Position numbers and translations under genes: made by a program
NCBI GenBank assembly: GCA_029339505.1
Contig: JAQISU010000210.1
Span: forward strand, 10,553,501-10,617,500
Direction of reading: 5' to 3'
Origin: Unio delphinus
Taxonomy: Eukaryota > Mollusca > Bivalvia > Unionida > Unionidae
Length of the DNA stretch: 64,000 nucleotides
Notes under the pieces: model-generated
The model's database searches: none
Told to the model about the DNA's origin: nothing
What the model saw: the letters and a program-made list of their open reading frames with translations, nothing else
Shown: positions 40,515 through 52,513 of the stretch, in pieces
How the letters are laid out: each line of letters opens with the position of its first letter
How positions within the stretch are numbered: position 1 is the first letter of the stretch

Positions 40515-42155
40515 TGCATCATCATCATCATCATCATCATCATCAGTCACTTGACCTAGTGTGGTCGTTGAGGCACTGTGCTGCTGAACATCTGACCAGT
40601 TCCCTCCACTTGACTCGATCATGTGCCAATGCCTGTGTCTGTGCAAAACTTTTCCTGGTCCATTCTGTGATGTTGTCACTCCACTTTTTTCTCTGTCTAC
40701 CTCTCCTTCTACCACCTTGACACTACCCTGCAGTATTGTTGTGGATAGACTGTTGGTTCTAGTGACATGGCCATACCATTTCAGCGTTCTCTTTTTGACA
40801 ATGGTGAGGAGGTCTTCATAATGGCCTATTTGTGCCTGATGGTGTTGCGCACTTCTTCATTTGTGATGTGGTCCATGTAAGAGATGCCACGGATGATTCT
40901 GTAGCATCTTATTTCAAGTGCCTGAATTCTTCGTTGTAATTCTGCTTTCAGGGTCCGGGCCTCACATAAATACAGAAAGACTGAGATGACTAGTGCTCTC
41001 AATAGTCTGATTTTAGTTTTCAGACAGATGTTCTTGTCTCTCCAGATGGTTCTTAGCTTTGACATAGCTGACGTTATTTGTGCTGCTGGTGACAAAATTT
41101 CTGCTCTTGATCTCTCTTCCGTGATTATGGAACCAAGATATTTTAATTGGCCCACTGTTTCCAGTTCCTGTCCTCTGACTTTAATCTTGGTTGAGATTTG
41201 TTTGCCACTGTTTGTCATCAGCTTTGTCTTCTAGGCACTTATCTCCATGTCATTTGCCACTGTTTGTCATCAGCTTTGTCTTTTCGGCACTTATCTCCAT
41301 GTCAAAGCTGGAAGATGTTTTATCCAGGTTCTTCACTAAGGTGGCAAGCTCATCTTCACTGCCTGCCAGCCCATCAATGTCGTCTGCAAAGCGGAGGTTG
41401 GTGATGTTACGCCCTCCAATGCTGACTGTCCCACAGTGGTTTTCCAGGGCTTCGCTCATGATGCGCTCTAAGTAGATGTTGAAAAGCATGGGTGACAGGA
41501 GACAGCCTTGCCGTACTCCAACTGTAGTCTTGAACCAGTCCCCCACAGAACCTTGAGCAATTACTGCACTGGTAGCCTTGGCGTACAGCCGCTTGATGGT
41601 GTTGGTCAACTTTTGACCCATGTTGTACTTCTTCACTGTGTTGAAAGTGTCTGTCATCACTTTAACATCAACATCAATCTCAAGGAGTGGAGCAAATTTT
41701 CCTCCAATTGTGGCTTGGAATAACTTGCAGATGTTAGGGTCCTTCAGTTGTTTAAGGTTGAATTTGAGCCTAATTTTCTTTGGCATGTTAATTTTCTTCA
41801 ACCTCACTCGGAAGATCATAATGACGAGGTCGTGATTACTCCCAAGATCAGCACCTGGAAACGTTCTTGTTTTTTCTCTATTAATTCCAGATCGGTACCG
41901 GTTTTGAACTAGTATGTAGTCGATCTGGTTATGATGGGTTCCATTTGGTGCATGTCATGTCCAGCATCGGGAAGCTTTATGTTGACCCAGGGTGTTGGCT
42001 AGTACCAAGTTGTTGTAGCTTGCGAACTCGAGCAGACGTCTCCCTCATTCATTTGTAAGCTCATTGCAAGAAGGTCCACAATGATCATCCCAGACTTTTA
42101 GAGCATCTTTGCCAACTTTGGCATTCCAGTCTCCTTGGATAATAAGGATGTCTTT
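40515..42155 (-). mobile_element. 5'-truncated RTE-like non-LTR retrotransposon
   Basis: Minus strand. From about 42150 there is an endonuclease C-terminus (IIQGDWNAKVG, then NQIDYILV), then the RT, then the RT thumb region. The element ends in (ATG)n at 40518-40545 (CAT repeats on the plus strand), as is typical for RTE-type tails. Stops and frame breaks make it inactive. It sits between two related minisatellites. Confidence 0.8.
40826..42150 (-). pseudogene. Broken endonuclease/reverse transcriptase of an RTE-like element
   Basis: Three pieces. At 42150-41820, APE-type endonuclease end (GDWNAKVGKDA, LLEFASYNNLVLANTLG, HNQIDYILV) with in-frame stops. At 41819-41250, RT palm with VGVRQGCLLSPMLFNIYLE and the catalytic box RFADDID. 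At 41218-40826, RT thumb with LKYLGSIITEE and SVFLYLCEARTL. A short direct duplication around 41205-41285 (repeat of GCCACTGTTTGTCATCAGCT) breaks the frame between the last two pieces. The catalytic Asp pair is present, but the gene is not functional. Confidence 0.8.
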
Positions 42156-42204
42156 TTTACTTACCATGTTTATTATACCTTGAAGTTTGTTGTGGAGTTT
42201 AAGG

Positions 42205-42690
42205 GTCTAACAGGCGATAATTACTCTTGTTTTAGCCTGGGAATATTTGAAGGTCTAACAGGCGATAATTACTCTTGTTTTAACCTGGGAATATTTGAAG
42301 GTCTAACAGGCGGTAATTACTCTTGTTTTAACCTGGGAATATTTGAAGGTCTAACAGGCGGTAATTACTCTTGTTTTAACCTGGGAATATTTGAAGGTCT
42401 AACAGGCGATAATTACTCTTGTTTTAGCCTGGGAATATTTGAAGGTCTAACAGGCGATAATTACTCTTGTTTTAACCTGGGAATATTTGAAGGTCTAACA
42501 GGCGGTAATTACTCTTGTTTTAACCTGGGAATATTTGAAGGTCTAACAGGCGGTAATTACTCTTGTTTTAACCTGGGAATATTTGAAGGTCTAACAGGCA
42601 GTAATTACTCTTGTTTTAGCCTGGGAATATTTGAAGGTCTAACAGGCGGTAATTAGTCTTGTTTTAGCCTGGGAATATTTGAAGTTTACA
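42205..42690. repeat. 48-bp minisatellite, about 10 copies
   Basis: Unit GGTCTAACAGGCGGTAATTA followed by CTCTTGTTTTAACCTGGGAATATTTGAA, with two alternating variants (GGCGATAATT with TTAGCC or TTAACC, and GGCGGTAATT). It encodes an open 16-residue repeat, GLTGGNYSCFNLGIFE, but shows no other gene feature. Related single units lie at 40390-40510, on the other side of the RTE insertion. Confidence 0.92.
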
Positions 42691-42956
42691 AAGGTTCGTA
42701 GAAGACATCTCATTTAGCTTTATCCCAACTTATATGTTTCATAGCATATTGACGCGTCAACAACAACAAAATCAATATAAGCTGCCGATTAAAATTCAAG
42801 TCCTAAATATTTTTATCAAGAATTAAATCTTTAGCAAGATAAATCCTTCCAAATGCACGTAACCTGGAAGTACTGCTCGAAATAAGTAACGATATTAAAA
42901 TTCCGTTCAAAATTATATAAAAAAAGAGGACACAATCATACAAATTATCACATATA
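42691..42956. other. No gene recognised
   Basis: Short AT-rich spacer before a SINE. Confidence 0.5.
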
Positions 42957-43195
42957 GAGGGCCCCGAGTGGCCGAGTGGTCTAAAGCACTTTCCGTTACG
43001 GATCACTGCCGTCTCACCTCTGTCTGAATGTGTTCGAGTCTAAGATTCGGCTAATGTAGTTATGTGAGAAAGCTTGCCAGTAGCTTCTGTTGGGTCGGTG
43101 GTTCTCTCTGGTGTTTTCCCGGGTTCTTCCTCCACCAGTAATACTGGCCGCCATGTATAGCCTATCTTGTGCTGAAAAATGACGTTAAACCATAT
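42957..43195 (+). mobile_element. tRNA-derived SINE, family B copy 2 (most complete)
   Basis: GGGCCCCGAGTGGCCGAGTG gives a good box A and GTGTTCGAGTCTAAG a box B. The body holds AAAGCTTGCCAGTAGCTTCT, GGGTCGGTGGTTCTC and TACTGGCCGCCATGTATAGC, and the end is CTGAAAAATGACGTTAAACC. Confidence 0.88.
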
Positions 43196-44017
43196 AAACA
43201 AAACAAATCACATACAGAACAAAAGTTTGCATGCTATACATGTTTCAAAAGCTTTTTGATAATTGCTGATTTTAGGTACATGTTTCTCGATCCCTATAGT
43301 TTCGAATATTATCGAATAATGCAACCTATAATACTACTGTACAGCCATTTATACTGCTGAACTGACAATGATAAAAATTATAAGAATACTGTACAGCTGT
43401 ACATACTGTTTAATTGATAATACTGAAAATTATTATTGTCCTGTACAAGTGTTTTTATAATTCTGTACATGCTGTTATAACTATATCGTCCAGATGTTTG
43501 TTATTATAATTATACTGTATAGCTAGCTGCCGATACTGTTTAATTGAAAATAATGAAAATAATAATTATATTGTACGGTTGTCTGTTATTATAATTATAT
43601 TGTACATTTAGCTGTCGATACTGTTTAATTGACAATAATGAAAATAAAAATTATATTGTACGGCTGTCTGTTCTTATAATTATATTTATGTGTATACTGT
43701 TTAATTGACAACTAAATGGTCTTTACATTCTTTCTGTTTAATGCCATGACTTACAGAATATGTACAAGATTACTTAAAGGGAGTCTATCAAGCTGAAATA
43801 CGTGTCTTACAGTACTGTCCATACTTCAGTTGTCTCCTCTTTCTCTCTTAAGCGCGCACTCTTTGTTTAAAACGATTTAATTTTAATTTAGGTTAACTTT
43901 ATATAGCTGATGAAAGACCGAAATGTGTGTCAAATACTATCATATTAAAATGAAATCGTTCGATTTCATCACAGAAAATGAGCTGGTGCATTTGTCCATT
44001 TATCCATCCATCCATCA
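43196..44017. other. Intergenic with degenerate AT-rich repeats
   Basis: ACTGTTTAATTGACAATAATGAAAAT-like blocks recur at about 43406, 43533, 43619 and 43697 with unequal spacing. No gene recognised. Confidence 0.55.
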
Positions 44018-44019
44018 AT

Positions 44020-44192
44020 CCAAACTCTCACCGTGTGGGTTCGCGTCTCAGATTCGGCCTGTGTGGGTATGTGAGAAAGCTTGTCAGTAGCTTCTTGTGG
44101 GTCGTTGGTTGTTTCCGGGCGTTTCCCGGTTTTTCCTCCACCGATAATACTGGCCGGCGTGTATCGTGTGCTGAAAAATGGCGTTAAACCCT

Positions 44193-44226
<34 letters not shown>

Positions 44227-44230
44227 CCCA
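44020..44230 (+). mobile_element. tRNA-derived SINE, family B copy 3, head truncated
   Basis: Begins near the box B region (GTGTGGGTTCGCGTCTCAGA), continues through ATACTGGCCGGCGTGTATCG to CTGAAAAATGGCGTTAAACC and ends in (CAA)n. Confidence 0.85.
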
Positions 44231-44264
44231 CTCTCACATTCATCCATCCATCTGTCTGTCTGTC

Positions 44265-44395
44265 AGAAATCTTGCCTGAAACTTCCCAAGGGTCGGTGGT
44301 TCTTACCGCATTTTTCCAGAAATCGTCCGCCACCAGTTTTACTGGCTACCATGTATCGCTTATCATGCGCTGAAAAATGGCGTTAAAAACAAGAA
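44265..44395 (+). mobile_element. SINE family B copy 4, 3' half only
   Basis: Contains GGGTCGGTGGTTCTTACC, TTTTACTGGCTACCATGTAT and CTGAAAAATGGCGTTAAAAA. It follows copy 3 almost directly. Confidence 0.75.
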
Positions 44396-44469
44396 ACATC
44401 ACCATCAGCATAAACAGTATAATAGCAAATTCATTAATAATTTTCTTGTTTGATTTCATATAAACCGAT

Positions 44470-44950
44470 ATCTCTAGTTGACGGTGTTTACTTTTGCATT
44501 CAAAACATGCAACAACGTGTTTTTCATGTCTTACAGTCAGTCTACAACTATACTTTTAGTGTTTTCATTTTTTTTATAGTCAGTCTGCAGTTGTACGTTT
44601 AGTATTTTTTTATGTCTGAAAGAAAATTTACAGTTGGAAGTTTAGTTTTTTTCATGTCTTAGAGTAAATCTCAAGTTAGAGGTTTAGTGTTTTTCATGTC
44701 GTAAATCTACAGTTGGACGTTTAGTGAATTTCGTGTAGTAAAAGTAAATCTACGGTTGGAAGTTTAGTGTTTCCATGTCTAATAGTAAATCTACAGTTGG
44801 AAGTTCTGTGTTTTCTTGTCTACCATTAAATCTACAGTTGGACGTTTAGTGTTTTTCAGGTCTTACAACATTTACGGCATTTCAACAGTTGGAAGTTTAG
44901 TGTTCTTCATACCTTTGAGTACGTCTACAGTTGGCCGTTTATTGTTTTTG
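44470..44950. repeat. Degenerate minisatellite, period about 45 bp
   Basis: Repeated phrases AAATCTACAGTTGGAAGTTT and AGTGTTTTTCATGTCTTACA, about ten loose copies. Confidence 0.75.
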
Positions 44951-44969
44951 AGCTAACACTGATTGTGAC

Positions 44970-45434
44970 ACGAAGTCAAATATACAAGAGTGAGAAATGA
45001 AACATTCAATTAGCTCGTTTAATTTCATGATTACGACGAACGAATCTGGCACAATATTCGCGTGCATACATTCCAACAATAGATCTAACAGAATAATATG
45101 CATCTTGTCAAGCAACCATATAAGGAAACGAGATCGTTCTGAAGCTAATCAAGGGATGTAACTTCAACGAGTAATCAAACAAGAATCAATGTATCAGCAT
45201 GACACGAAGACAAATATACAAGAGTGAGAAATGAAACACTCAATTAGCTCGTTTAATTTCATGATTACGACGAACGAATCTGGCACAATATTCGCGTGCA
45301 TACATTCCAACAATAGATCTAACAGAATAATATGCATCTTATCAAGCAACCATATGAAGGAAACGAGATCGTTCTGAAGCTAATCAAGGGATGTAACTTC
45401 AACGAGTAATCAAACAAGAATCAATGTATCAACA
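44970..45434. repeat. Tandem duplication, about 230-bp unit, two copies
   Basis: From GACACGAAGTCAAATATACA to CAAACAAGAATCAATGTATCA is repeated at about 45200-45434 with only a few substitutions and a small indel. Confidence 0.92.
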
Positions 45435-45767
45435 TGCTCAAGTATCAACTCTGAATATTGCGTTGATCTATCCCCATCAATGTTAAGTGCATTGAATTGA
45501 TACACAAATATGAACAGTGTATGATCCTCTCAGCAATAGTAGTAAAGTAGAGAATTTCTACATCAGAAGAGGGCATCAAAGTAGAAAATTTCTACATCAG
45601 AAGAGGGCATCAAAGTACCAAATTTGTTCAAAAAAATGAATTATGTTTTATCCACATGTAGGATGTATCTATAACTTAATTGACCTTTGTTCATATAACA
45701 ATACTGAATTATTGATGTCGCTCGTACATTAATATTGCACATTGATTCAAAAAAAAGAACACGTATT
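45435..45767. other. Intergenic with a short tandem repeat
   Basis: A 36-bp unit (AAAGTAGAAAATTTCTACAT then CAGAAGAGGGCATC) is present twice at about 45543-45617; GTAGAAAATTTCTAC in it is a palindrome. Confidence 0.7.
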
Positions 45768-46025
45768 TCATGGCATGGAGTGAATGATCACAACGTATTT
45801 CCGGTTCCTCAGCTCTTGTACAAAATTTAAGGAGCCACCATGCATGGCCTGTATCTCCCAGTCTGCCAAATGACAAGTCTTTCTAGTCACTGCCGACCAA
45901 TTAGTTCCAACATTTGAATCCATCACTGCGAGCAAACTAATAAGGTCCTCCAGGCAACTGTTACAATCGACGGCAGCATACAGACGGCACGAAATCTCAC
46001 GCTCACGGGGTTCTACTACTCCCGG
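45768..46025 (-). CDS. Possible death-domain-like exon or exon remnant
   Basis: The minus strand is open for 85 codons before a TGA at 45770-45768. I translated this by hand; it has no ATG near its start. The segment LEDLISLLAVMDSNVGTNWS, then AVTRKTCHLADWEIQAMHGG and FVQELRNRKYVV, resembles the helix pattern of death domains: L-x-x-L-x-x-x-L, then N-W, then an x-W-E-I helix and a later L-R-N-R helix. The GC content is higher than its surroundings. No clear splice acceptor was found upstream, so it could be an exon, a remnant or chance. Confidence 0.25.
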   Translation of the reverse strand, partial: PGVVEPREREISCRLYAAVDCNSCLEDLISLLAVMDSNVGTNWSAVTRKTCHLADWEIQAMHGGSLNFVQELRNRKYVVIIHSMP

Positions 46026-47477
46026 TCACAAAACGAAACTTAATATCTAACGACTGGGTTGTCAAGTCCAGGAAATACGGTTAAGTACGAATGCAATGAT
46101 ATACGTGACGCGTGATCGCACATGGATTGGTTTCGTTGCACATTAAATCTTTTTATCAAAACCGCTGTTCAAGATTATTACTATAATAATCACGTTAGTA
46201 TATGAATGAAAATTCTCACTGTATGATAAAGAGCTAGGCCATTACTCATCCTTTATTAGACACGACGGATAACTAAATTCAGATTTTCTGTCCTGTTAGA
46301 AAATGGCTGACACGAAACAACTTGTACTATGCATGATATCGTGGTAATGTGGGACACACATCTTACAATCTGTAAAATTTAGAATAAATTATAAAACAAT
46401 TACATAAAACAATTAATTGTATCCCATAAAACAGATAGCAAGAAATATGCAATTTTGTATTTTCCGTACCTCTACACCTGAAGATTGCTTCAGATTTTGT
46501 TTATGTCTTTGTCAGCGCGGTCAATTGGTTCGACAGAGTCCACTCTAAGACATGTTGTCTTACAGACTCTTTGATGGTCAGGAGGACATCCATAATATAG
46601 ATAGCTTATTGACACATCACGTTGTGATAAAACAACATCAATTTAAACTATAAGTACCTTGAAATCACTGCCACTGACGTTTAGGTAATGGGATTTCTCA
46701 CATCAATCACTCTTCTCTTACAGCACTGTTGAAGTAAACTCACTATTTCGAAACAAAAACAAATATCTATCAGAAAATATTTGAAAAACATTGTATTGAA
46801 AGAAAATATTTTGTACATCCAACCGTTTACTTCCTAATCGGGACGCCGGTGAAGGGAGCTAACGTTAGCTGGAACGGCGGTTCTCGAGTAGCCAGCTGTC
46901 ATGATAAAATCTATACCATTATACAGTTTTTCATTGTGTATGTTTTTTTTAAATGGAACAGAGTTTACAGTTGGAAAGAATCCGAAAGTATCAAAGCAAT
47001 AGACTGATATCGATCTCTTTGCTCCGGCATACGCATGACTGTTTTCAAACCAGTTAAACAGACTAACATTAATTTTTTTTTCAAAATATATGTGCGCAAG
47101 TATCGAACAATTATTGAAGACAATTCAGCAGTATTTCATGCCACGTAGTGTACTTTCATTTGAAAGAGGCCTTCAGCGGGAGATTTTTCCATGGTGTGAC
47201 ACGGTATGTTTGCTTTAGGCATGTCGAAGACTGATGATAATGCGTTATTCAATAAATAGATTTTCCAGTGTTTCTCTGACAATTAATATCAACAGAAGTT
47301 TTATGTGAAAAAACTAAGAACGCAAAGTAGCACTCGATTCGAACGTTATCGCAAAGCATAGCTGTTTAACTATTTACAAAAGACTCAAATAATCTTGAAT
47401 AATCAAATATGTATTTACTTAAAAAAACATGGAGTGTAATTGAGAAGAAAAAAAGAAAGCAAGAAAAGAAAAGAAAC
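46026..47477. other. No gene recognised
   Basis: AT-rich intergenic DNA. A 14-bp palindrome AGCTAACGTTAGCT lies at about 46858-46872. No long open frame or repeat. Confidence 0.5.
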
Positions 47478-47532
47478 ACATACATACATACATACATACA
47501 TACATACATACATACATACATACATACATACA

Positions 47533-47565
<33 letters not shown>
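47478..47565. repeat. (CATA)n microsatellite
   Basis: About 22 units of CATA. Confidence 0.95.
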
Positions 47566-47566
<1 letters not shown>

Positions 47567-47869
47567 GTACATTGCATTATAGTTTATATAGTATATTTAG
47601 CCAGATAAGAACGCTCGTTGCAACACATTTCGAAATTATCCAGAGTAGCACAGAACAAAGCAAGAACTTGCATTATTAAAGATGAATTTCAAACAGGTGA
47701 CTATAAAAGAATACCAGTTCATATCAAACGGCAACAAAACCTACGGTAATATGCATGACGTCAAACACCTATTGTAAAAAGCATGTAATAATTGTTCAAG
47801 GTTTTAAAACTGACAGAAATATAATGTTTAAATAAATAATTATTACATGTAGATACATAAATATAACAT

Positions 47870-49310
47870 TTAATCACAATTTTGTAAAACTTAGATACAT
47901 AAATACAAAATTTAGATACATAAATACAATATTTAGATACATATATACACCATTAAAAACAAAAATACAACATTTAGATACATATATACACCATTAAAAA
48001 CATAAATACAACATTTACATGCATATATGCACCATTAAAAACATAAATACAACATTTATATACATATATACACCATTAAAACAAAAATACAACATTTAGA
48101 TACATATCTACACCATTAAAAACATAAATAAAACATTTAGATACATATATACACCATTAAAAACAAAATACAACATTTAGATACATATATACATCATTAA
48201 AAACATAAATACAACATTTATATACATATATGCACCATTAAAAACATAAATACAACATTTAGATACGTAAATATAACATTTAGATACGTAAATACAACAT
48301 TTAGATACGTAAATATAATATTTAGAGAAATAAATATAACATTTAGATACGTAAATATAACATTTAGATACGTAAATATAACATTTAGATACGTAAATAC
48401 AACATTTAGATACGTAAATATAACATTTAGATACGTAAATACAACATTTAGATACGTAAATATCACATTTAGATACGTAAATATAACATTTAGAGAAATA
48501 AATATAACATTTAGAGAAATAAATATAACATTTAGATACGTAAATATAATATTTAGATACGTAAATACAACATTCAGATACGTAAATATAACATTAAGAT
48601 GCAAAAGTATAACATTCAAATACATAAACATAACTTATAAATACACAAATATAACATAGAAACACATAAATATTACATTTGAATACAATAATAGGACATT
48701 TAGATATCAAATATTAAATTTAGATACACAAACATAACATGTAGATACATACAGATATATTGAGATTCATGCATATAACATTTAAATACATATGCATAAC
48801 AGTTAGATGCATAATTTTAACATTTAAATACATTGCTATATATTTAGATATATATATATAACATTTGGATACATAAATGTAACATTTATACATAAATATA
48901 TATTATTTAGATACATATATTTAACATTTATACATAAATATAACACTTGGATACATAAATATAACATTTAGATACACAAATGTAACATTTATACCTAAAT
49001 ATTTATTATTTCGATACATATATTTAACATTTACATACATACAGATAACATTTAGATACACAAATATAACATTGTGATACATGAATATAACATTTAAAAC
49101 GCATATATGCAACATTTAGATAACTTGTATAACATTTAGATGCATAAATTTAACATTTGTAAACATTAATAAAACATTTAAAGACATAAGTAAAACATTT
49201 AGAGACATAGGAAAAACATTTAGAGACATAAGTAAGTATAACATTTGAACACATACATATAACATTTAAATACATATATAGAACATTTAGATACACATGT
49301 ACAACCCATA
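47870..49310. repeat. 21-bp AT-rich minisatellite, first part
   Basis: ACATTTAGATACGTAAATATA-type units, tidy at 48250-48600 and degenerate outside. Because 21 is a multiple of three, a 137-codon frame of LNVIFTY repeats exists, but it is low-complexity and not supported as a gene. The left part shows a longer unit (about 40 bp, with CACCATTAAAAACATAAATA). Confidence 0.9.
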
Positions 49311-49615
49311 GACCGCTCCGGTGGCCTAGTGGTCAGAGTGTCCGCCGCGGAAGCGGGAGGTCGTGAGTTCGACACTTTAACCAATAACTTACAAAAATGG
49401 TCCTAGAAGCTGCCTTGCTTGGCGCTATGCATTAAGAGGTTAGTGTTAGGACTGATCGGCCTGGTGTCAGGATAATGTGACTGGGTGGGGATCATGATAC
49501 ATGTCTGTGGCATAATGCCCCAGTGCTAGACATGACTATAAACTGCCTCAATACAGACATCGTAGAGATATAAGTTATTTTTTTTAAAGTTACTTTAAAA
49601 ATCCTAATCACACAA
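49311..49615 (+). mobile_element. tRNA-derived SINE, family A copy 3, inside the 21-bp array
   Basis: Head GACCGCTCCGGTGGCCTAGT, box-B-like GTCGTGAGTTCGAC, body with CTGATCGGCCTGGTGTCAGG and ATACAGACATCGTAGAGATA, tail AAAATCCTAATCACA passing into (CA)n at about 49617-49664. The 21-bp array continues on both sides. Confidence 0.87.
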
Positions 49616-49790
49616 GCACACACACACACACACACACACATACACACACACACACACACACACGTAGATACATAAATACAACACTTAGATACATAATTAT
49701 TACATTTAAATACATACAATATAACATTTAAATACATAAATATAACATTTAGATACATATCTAAGCATCTAGATACACAAAAAAGACAGT
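49616..49790. repeat. (CA)n tail and remainder of the 21-bp array
   Basis: (CA)n with one T interruption to about 49664, followed by five or so units of the 21-bp repeat. Confidence 0.85.
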
Positions 49791-50339
49791 TTTAAAATAT
49801 AATAAATGATGATACATGAGAGTAACCATAATAATACAAGCAATAGTGGCTCATTAAGCCATACGATAAATTTCAATTCCAAAATTAACATGCATTTTGT
49901 GATATATTCACCGTTAAAAGTACAAATTTGGTAAAATGAGTTTGGAGATATTTGCATTTATTGCTAGCATGTACGTATACTGATTTGTAATACACTTTTT
50001 GCGATAACGAACTTTGATAAGTTTTCATCTGCCAGTTTGAAATGTTTTTCCGACGAATAAAAATTAAATTCGTACCTGGTGTCATGGTTAGCATGATAAT
50101 GACATCTTTGGTTTCAATATTCGGTATATGATAAGTAGTCCTGAACTTTATCAAAGATACAGATACATAGAGATCCGAACGTAAATGTAGCAAGTAGTTT
50201 AACTTATTTAAATCTTGCTTGAAACACTGGATAACGTTTCCCTCACACGAAAGAGTTACTTTATAGTGCCATTCCTGTATAAAAGGGTAGTTTAAAATTT
50301 GTAAGAATTCGTTTTCTGCCTTTATGATTATTGCTTACT
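49791..50339. other. No gene recognised
   Basis: AT-rich; small open frames without recognisable domains. Confidence 0.5.
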
Positions 50340-51265
50340 TCATATGATAATCATGTGCAATCCGTAAAGCATTCATCGATTTATAGATATTATAGTTAGC
50401 ACTGGTTTCGTTAAAAACAATTTGATAAAGGAATCTGGATAATTTAGTCCATTTAACACTAATGATAGAGACCCAATACCCCATCATTCCGGATCTGATA
50501 ATTATATCGATGAGTCATAACTCGTGCGGACAGATGCTTGAGTGATCTGTAATGGCGATCCAATTAGACCGTTTGGCTACCCGTGGTTACCCTTGTCATA
50601 AAAACCTTAATTAGAAATGTACAGGGATCCAGAGTTACCATCGTAAAACTTCGGTCAAGCTGAGGCACGCATACATTACTGAGATATTTCAGAACGTTGC
50701 TTGACAAGAAATAAGCATTTTGGACACACATTCAAATTGACAACACCGGGTCAACACAAATACCTCCTGGCCAATACTCTCTTTCTCAGCAACACTCACA
50801 CATACGAAGTGATTTGTAAGGAAGATATTAAGTATTTGGAGACAAAAAACATGCACCGTATCCTTACAAACCAGCAAACACGCATACACATAAACTTTGT
50901 TTGTTTGATTAGGATTTATAACGTAGCTTTAACAATTGTTCAGTCATATCGCAACGATGTCTGCATTGATGCAGTTTATAGTGATGTCTAGCACTGGGGC
51001 ATCATTCTACACACATGTAGCATGATGTCCCATCCAGTCACATTATCCTGACACCAGGCCGACCAGTCCTAACACTAACCTCTTAATGCTGAGCGCCAAG
51101 TCAGGCACCTGTAAGTACCATGTTTGTACGTCTTTGGTATGACTCGGTAGTGGATCGAACCCACGACCTCCCGCTTCGGCGATGGACGCTCTAACCACTA
51201 GGCCACTGGAGCGGTTTATATACGGAAACAAACAAGCAGATTTGCATAACTCAAAAATGGGCATG
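50340..51265 (-). mobile_element. Unknown interspersed repeat U, copy 1, split by a SINE
   Basis: Minus-strand match to 60211-60828 (for example GATCCGGAATGATGGGGTAT, ACCCGGTGTTGTCAATTTGA and CACATGCCCATTTTTGAGTT in that orientation). A family A SINE sits inside it at 50905-51215. No coding capacity recognised. Confidence 0.75.
50905..51215 (-). mobile_element. tRNA-derived SINE, family A copy 4, nested in repeat U
   Basis: On the minus strand: ACCGCTCCAGTGGCCTAGTG, GGAGGTCGTGGGTTCGATCC (perfect box B), the family body and the tail TAAATCCTAATCAAAC. It is flanked on both sides by repeat U sequence that is continuous in copy 2. Confidence 0.88.
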
Positions 51266-51277
51266 TGACCGTTGTAT

Positions 51278-51441
51278 GTATAACACATACATACATACGT
51301 CCGTCCGTCCGTCCATCCATCCAACCATCTCTCTCTCTCTCTCACGCACACACACACACACACACCATACATACATACATACATACATACATACATACAT
51401 ACATACATACATACATACATACATACATACATACATACATA
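51278..51441. repeat. Compound microsatellite (CATA/CGTC/CT/CA/CATA)
   Basis: Short CATA and CGTC runs, then CT, CA, and about 19 units of CATA. Confidence 0.95.
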
Positions 51442-52389
51442 GAGAGGCCAATGCTACTAAATAGACATACACATTTAAAGGTTACAAGTAGGCAAAAGAC
51501 GTAACATAATGGAAACAATATGGCAATATCAGAAACGATGACATATCTTTCTCACCACGCGCTAATAGAAAACTTTTGTACAACCCACCCAACCCCCTTA
51601 TTGTCAGTGTATTTTTTGTTTTGCCTGGTTAGTCCGGGTCCCACAGCACCTACAACCCATGGTAGTAACATTACCATGCTGACTTTGTTTAGCACTACAG
51701 TTATTACTATTTATTTTATTTTATATATTTTATTTATTGACGCTTTTTTATAACTGGCATATAAAGGAAGCCTGTGGAATTGTGAAATGTTTATTTGACA
51801 ACACACGTAGTTGCCCACAATACCCCCTGATAGCCCCTCTAACAACCCCAACCCAAAATAATACCAAAATACGATACTTTAGAGGTATAAGGAGTCCATG
51901 ATTGTGTGCCGACAAAAGCATGACCATGGCTTGAAGGCACACACAACAGGGAGGTGTGTTAACGAATCATCGAGTAACGGAGAGAACACAATAACGTTTA
52001 CCGCCAGATCCCAGGTAACAGGTATCAGCTTGGAATTAGACCGTCATTCTCTTCTCTGTGATCGGACGGACGGTCGGATTGTTCTTCGAGTCAGAAGTAG
52101 ACAAAAATGAGTCATGGACTGGTACTCGAATTGACAGTGTTAAAGTGATAACAGGCTAGTACCGGCGTAAGGACAACTTGACAACGGGTTGTGTACATAT
52201 GTACACATTTACAATTATATACATTAATGATTATCTCTGCTCACTTTATTGTGTATATATCTAGACCTGGTCATTTCTCGTGCCTGTGATCATATCAAGC
52301 CATCACGGTTACAGTACAACATATCTGTTAAGGTAACGTTAATTAACAAGGCGCTTGATTTAGTTTTGAAAGTCTTTCACATTTTTAAC
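51442..52389. other. No gene recognised
   Basis: Mixed composition, with C-rich stretches near 51580 and 51820. No coding or repeat signal that I can support. Confidence 0.45.
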
Positions 52390-52456
52390 GGAACCATTGC
52401 TATAATATTTATAAATCGATGAATGTCTCAAGGATTACACATGATTATCGTATGCA
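52390..52456 (+). mobile_element. Unknown interspersed repeat U, copy 3 (3' end only)
   Basis: GGAACCATTGCTATAATATT, then TATAAATCGATGAATGTCTC and AAGGATTACACATGATTATC, matches the end of copy 2 at about 60766-60824. As there, a microsatellite follows directly. Confidence 0.75.
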
Positions 52457-52472
52457 TGTGTGTGTGTGTGTG

Positions 52473-52511
<39 letters not shown>
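52457..52511. repeat. (GT)n microsatellite
   Basis: About 52 bp of GT with one C interruption. Confidence 0.95.

Positions 52512-52513
<2 letters not shown>

Noticed and set aside
42135..42656. 173-codon GLTGGNYSCFNLGIFE repeat frame
   Set aside because: Pure 48-bp minisatellite; the start lies in the truncated end of the RTE element. No support for expression.
48218..48631. 137-codon LNVIFTY repeat frame
   Set aside because: Translation of the 21-bp AT-rich array; hydrophobic low complexity only.
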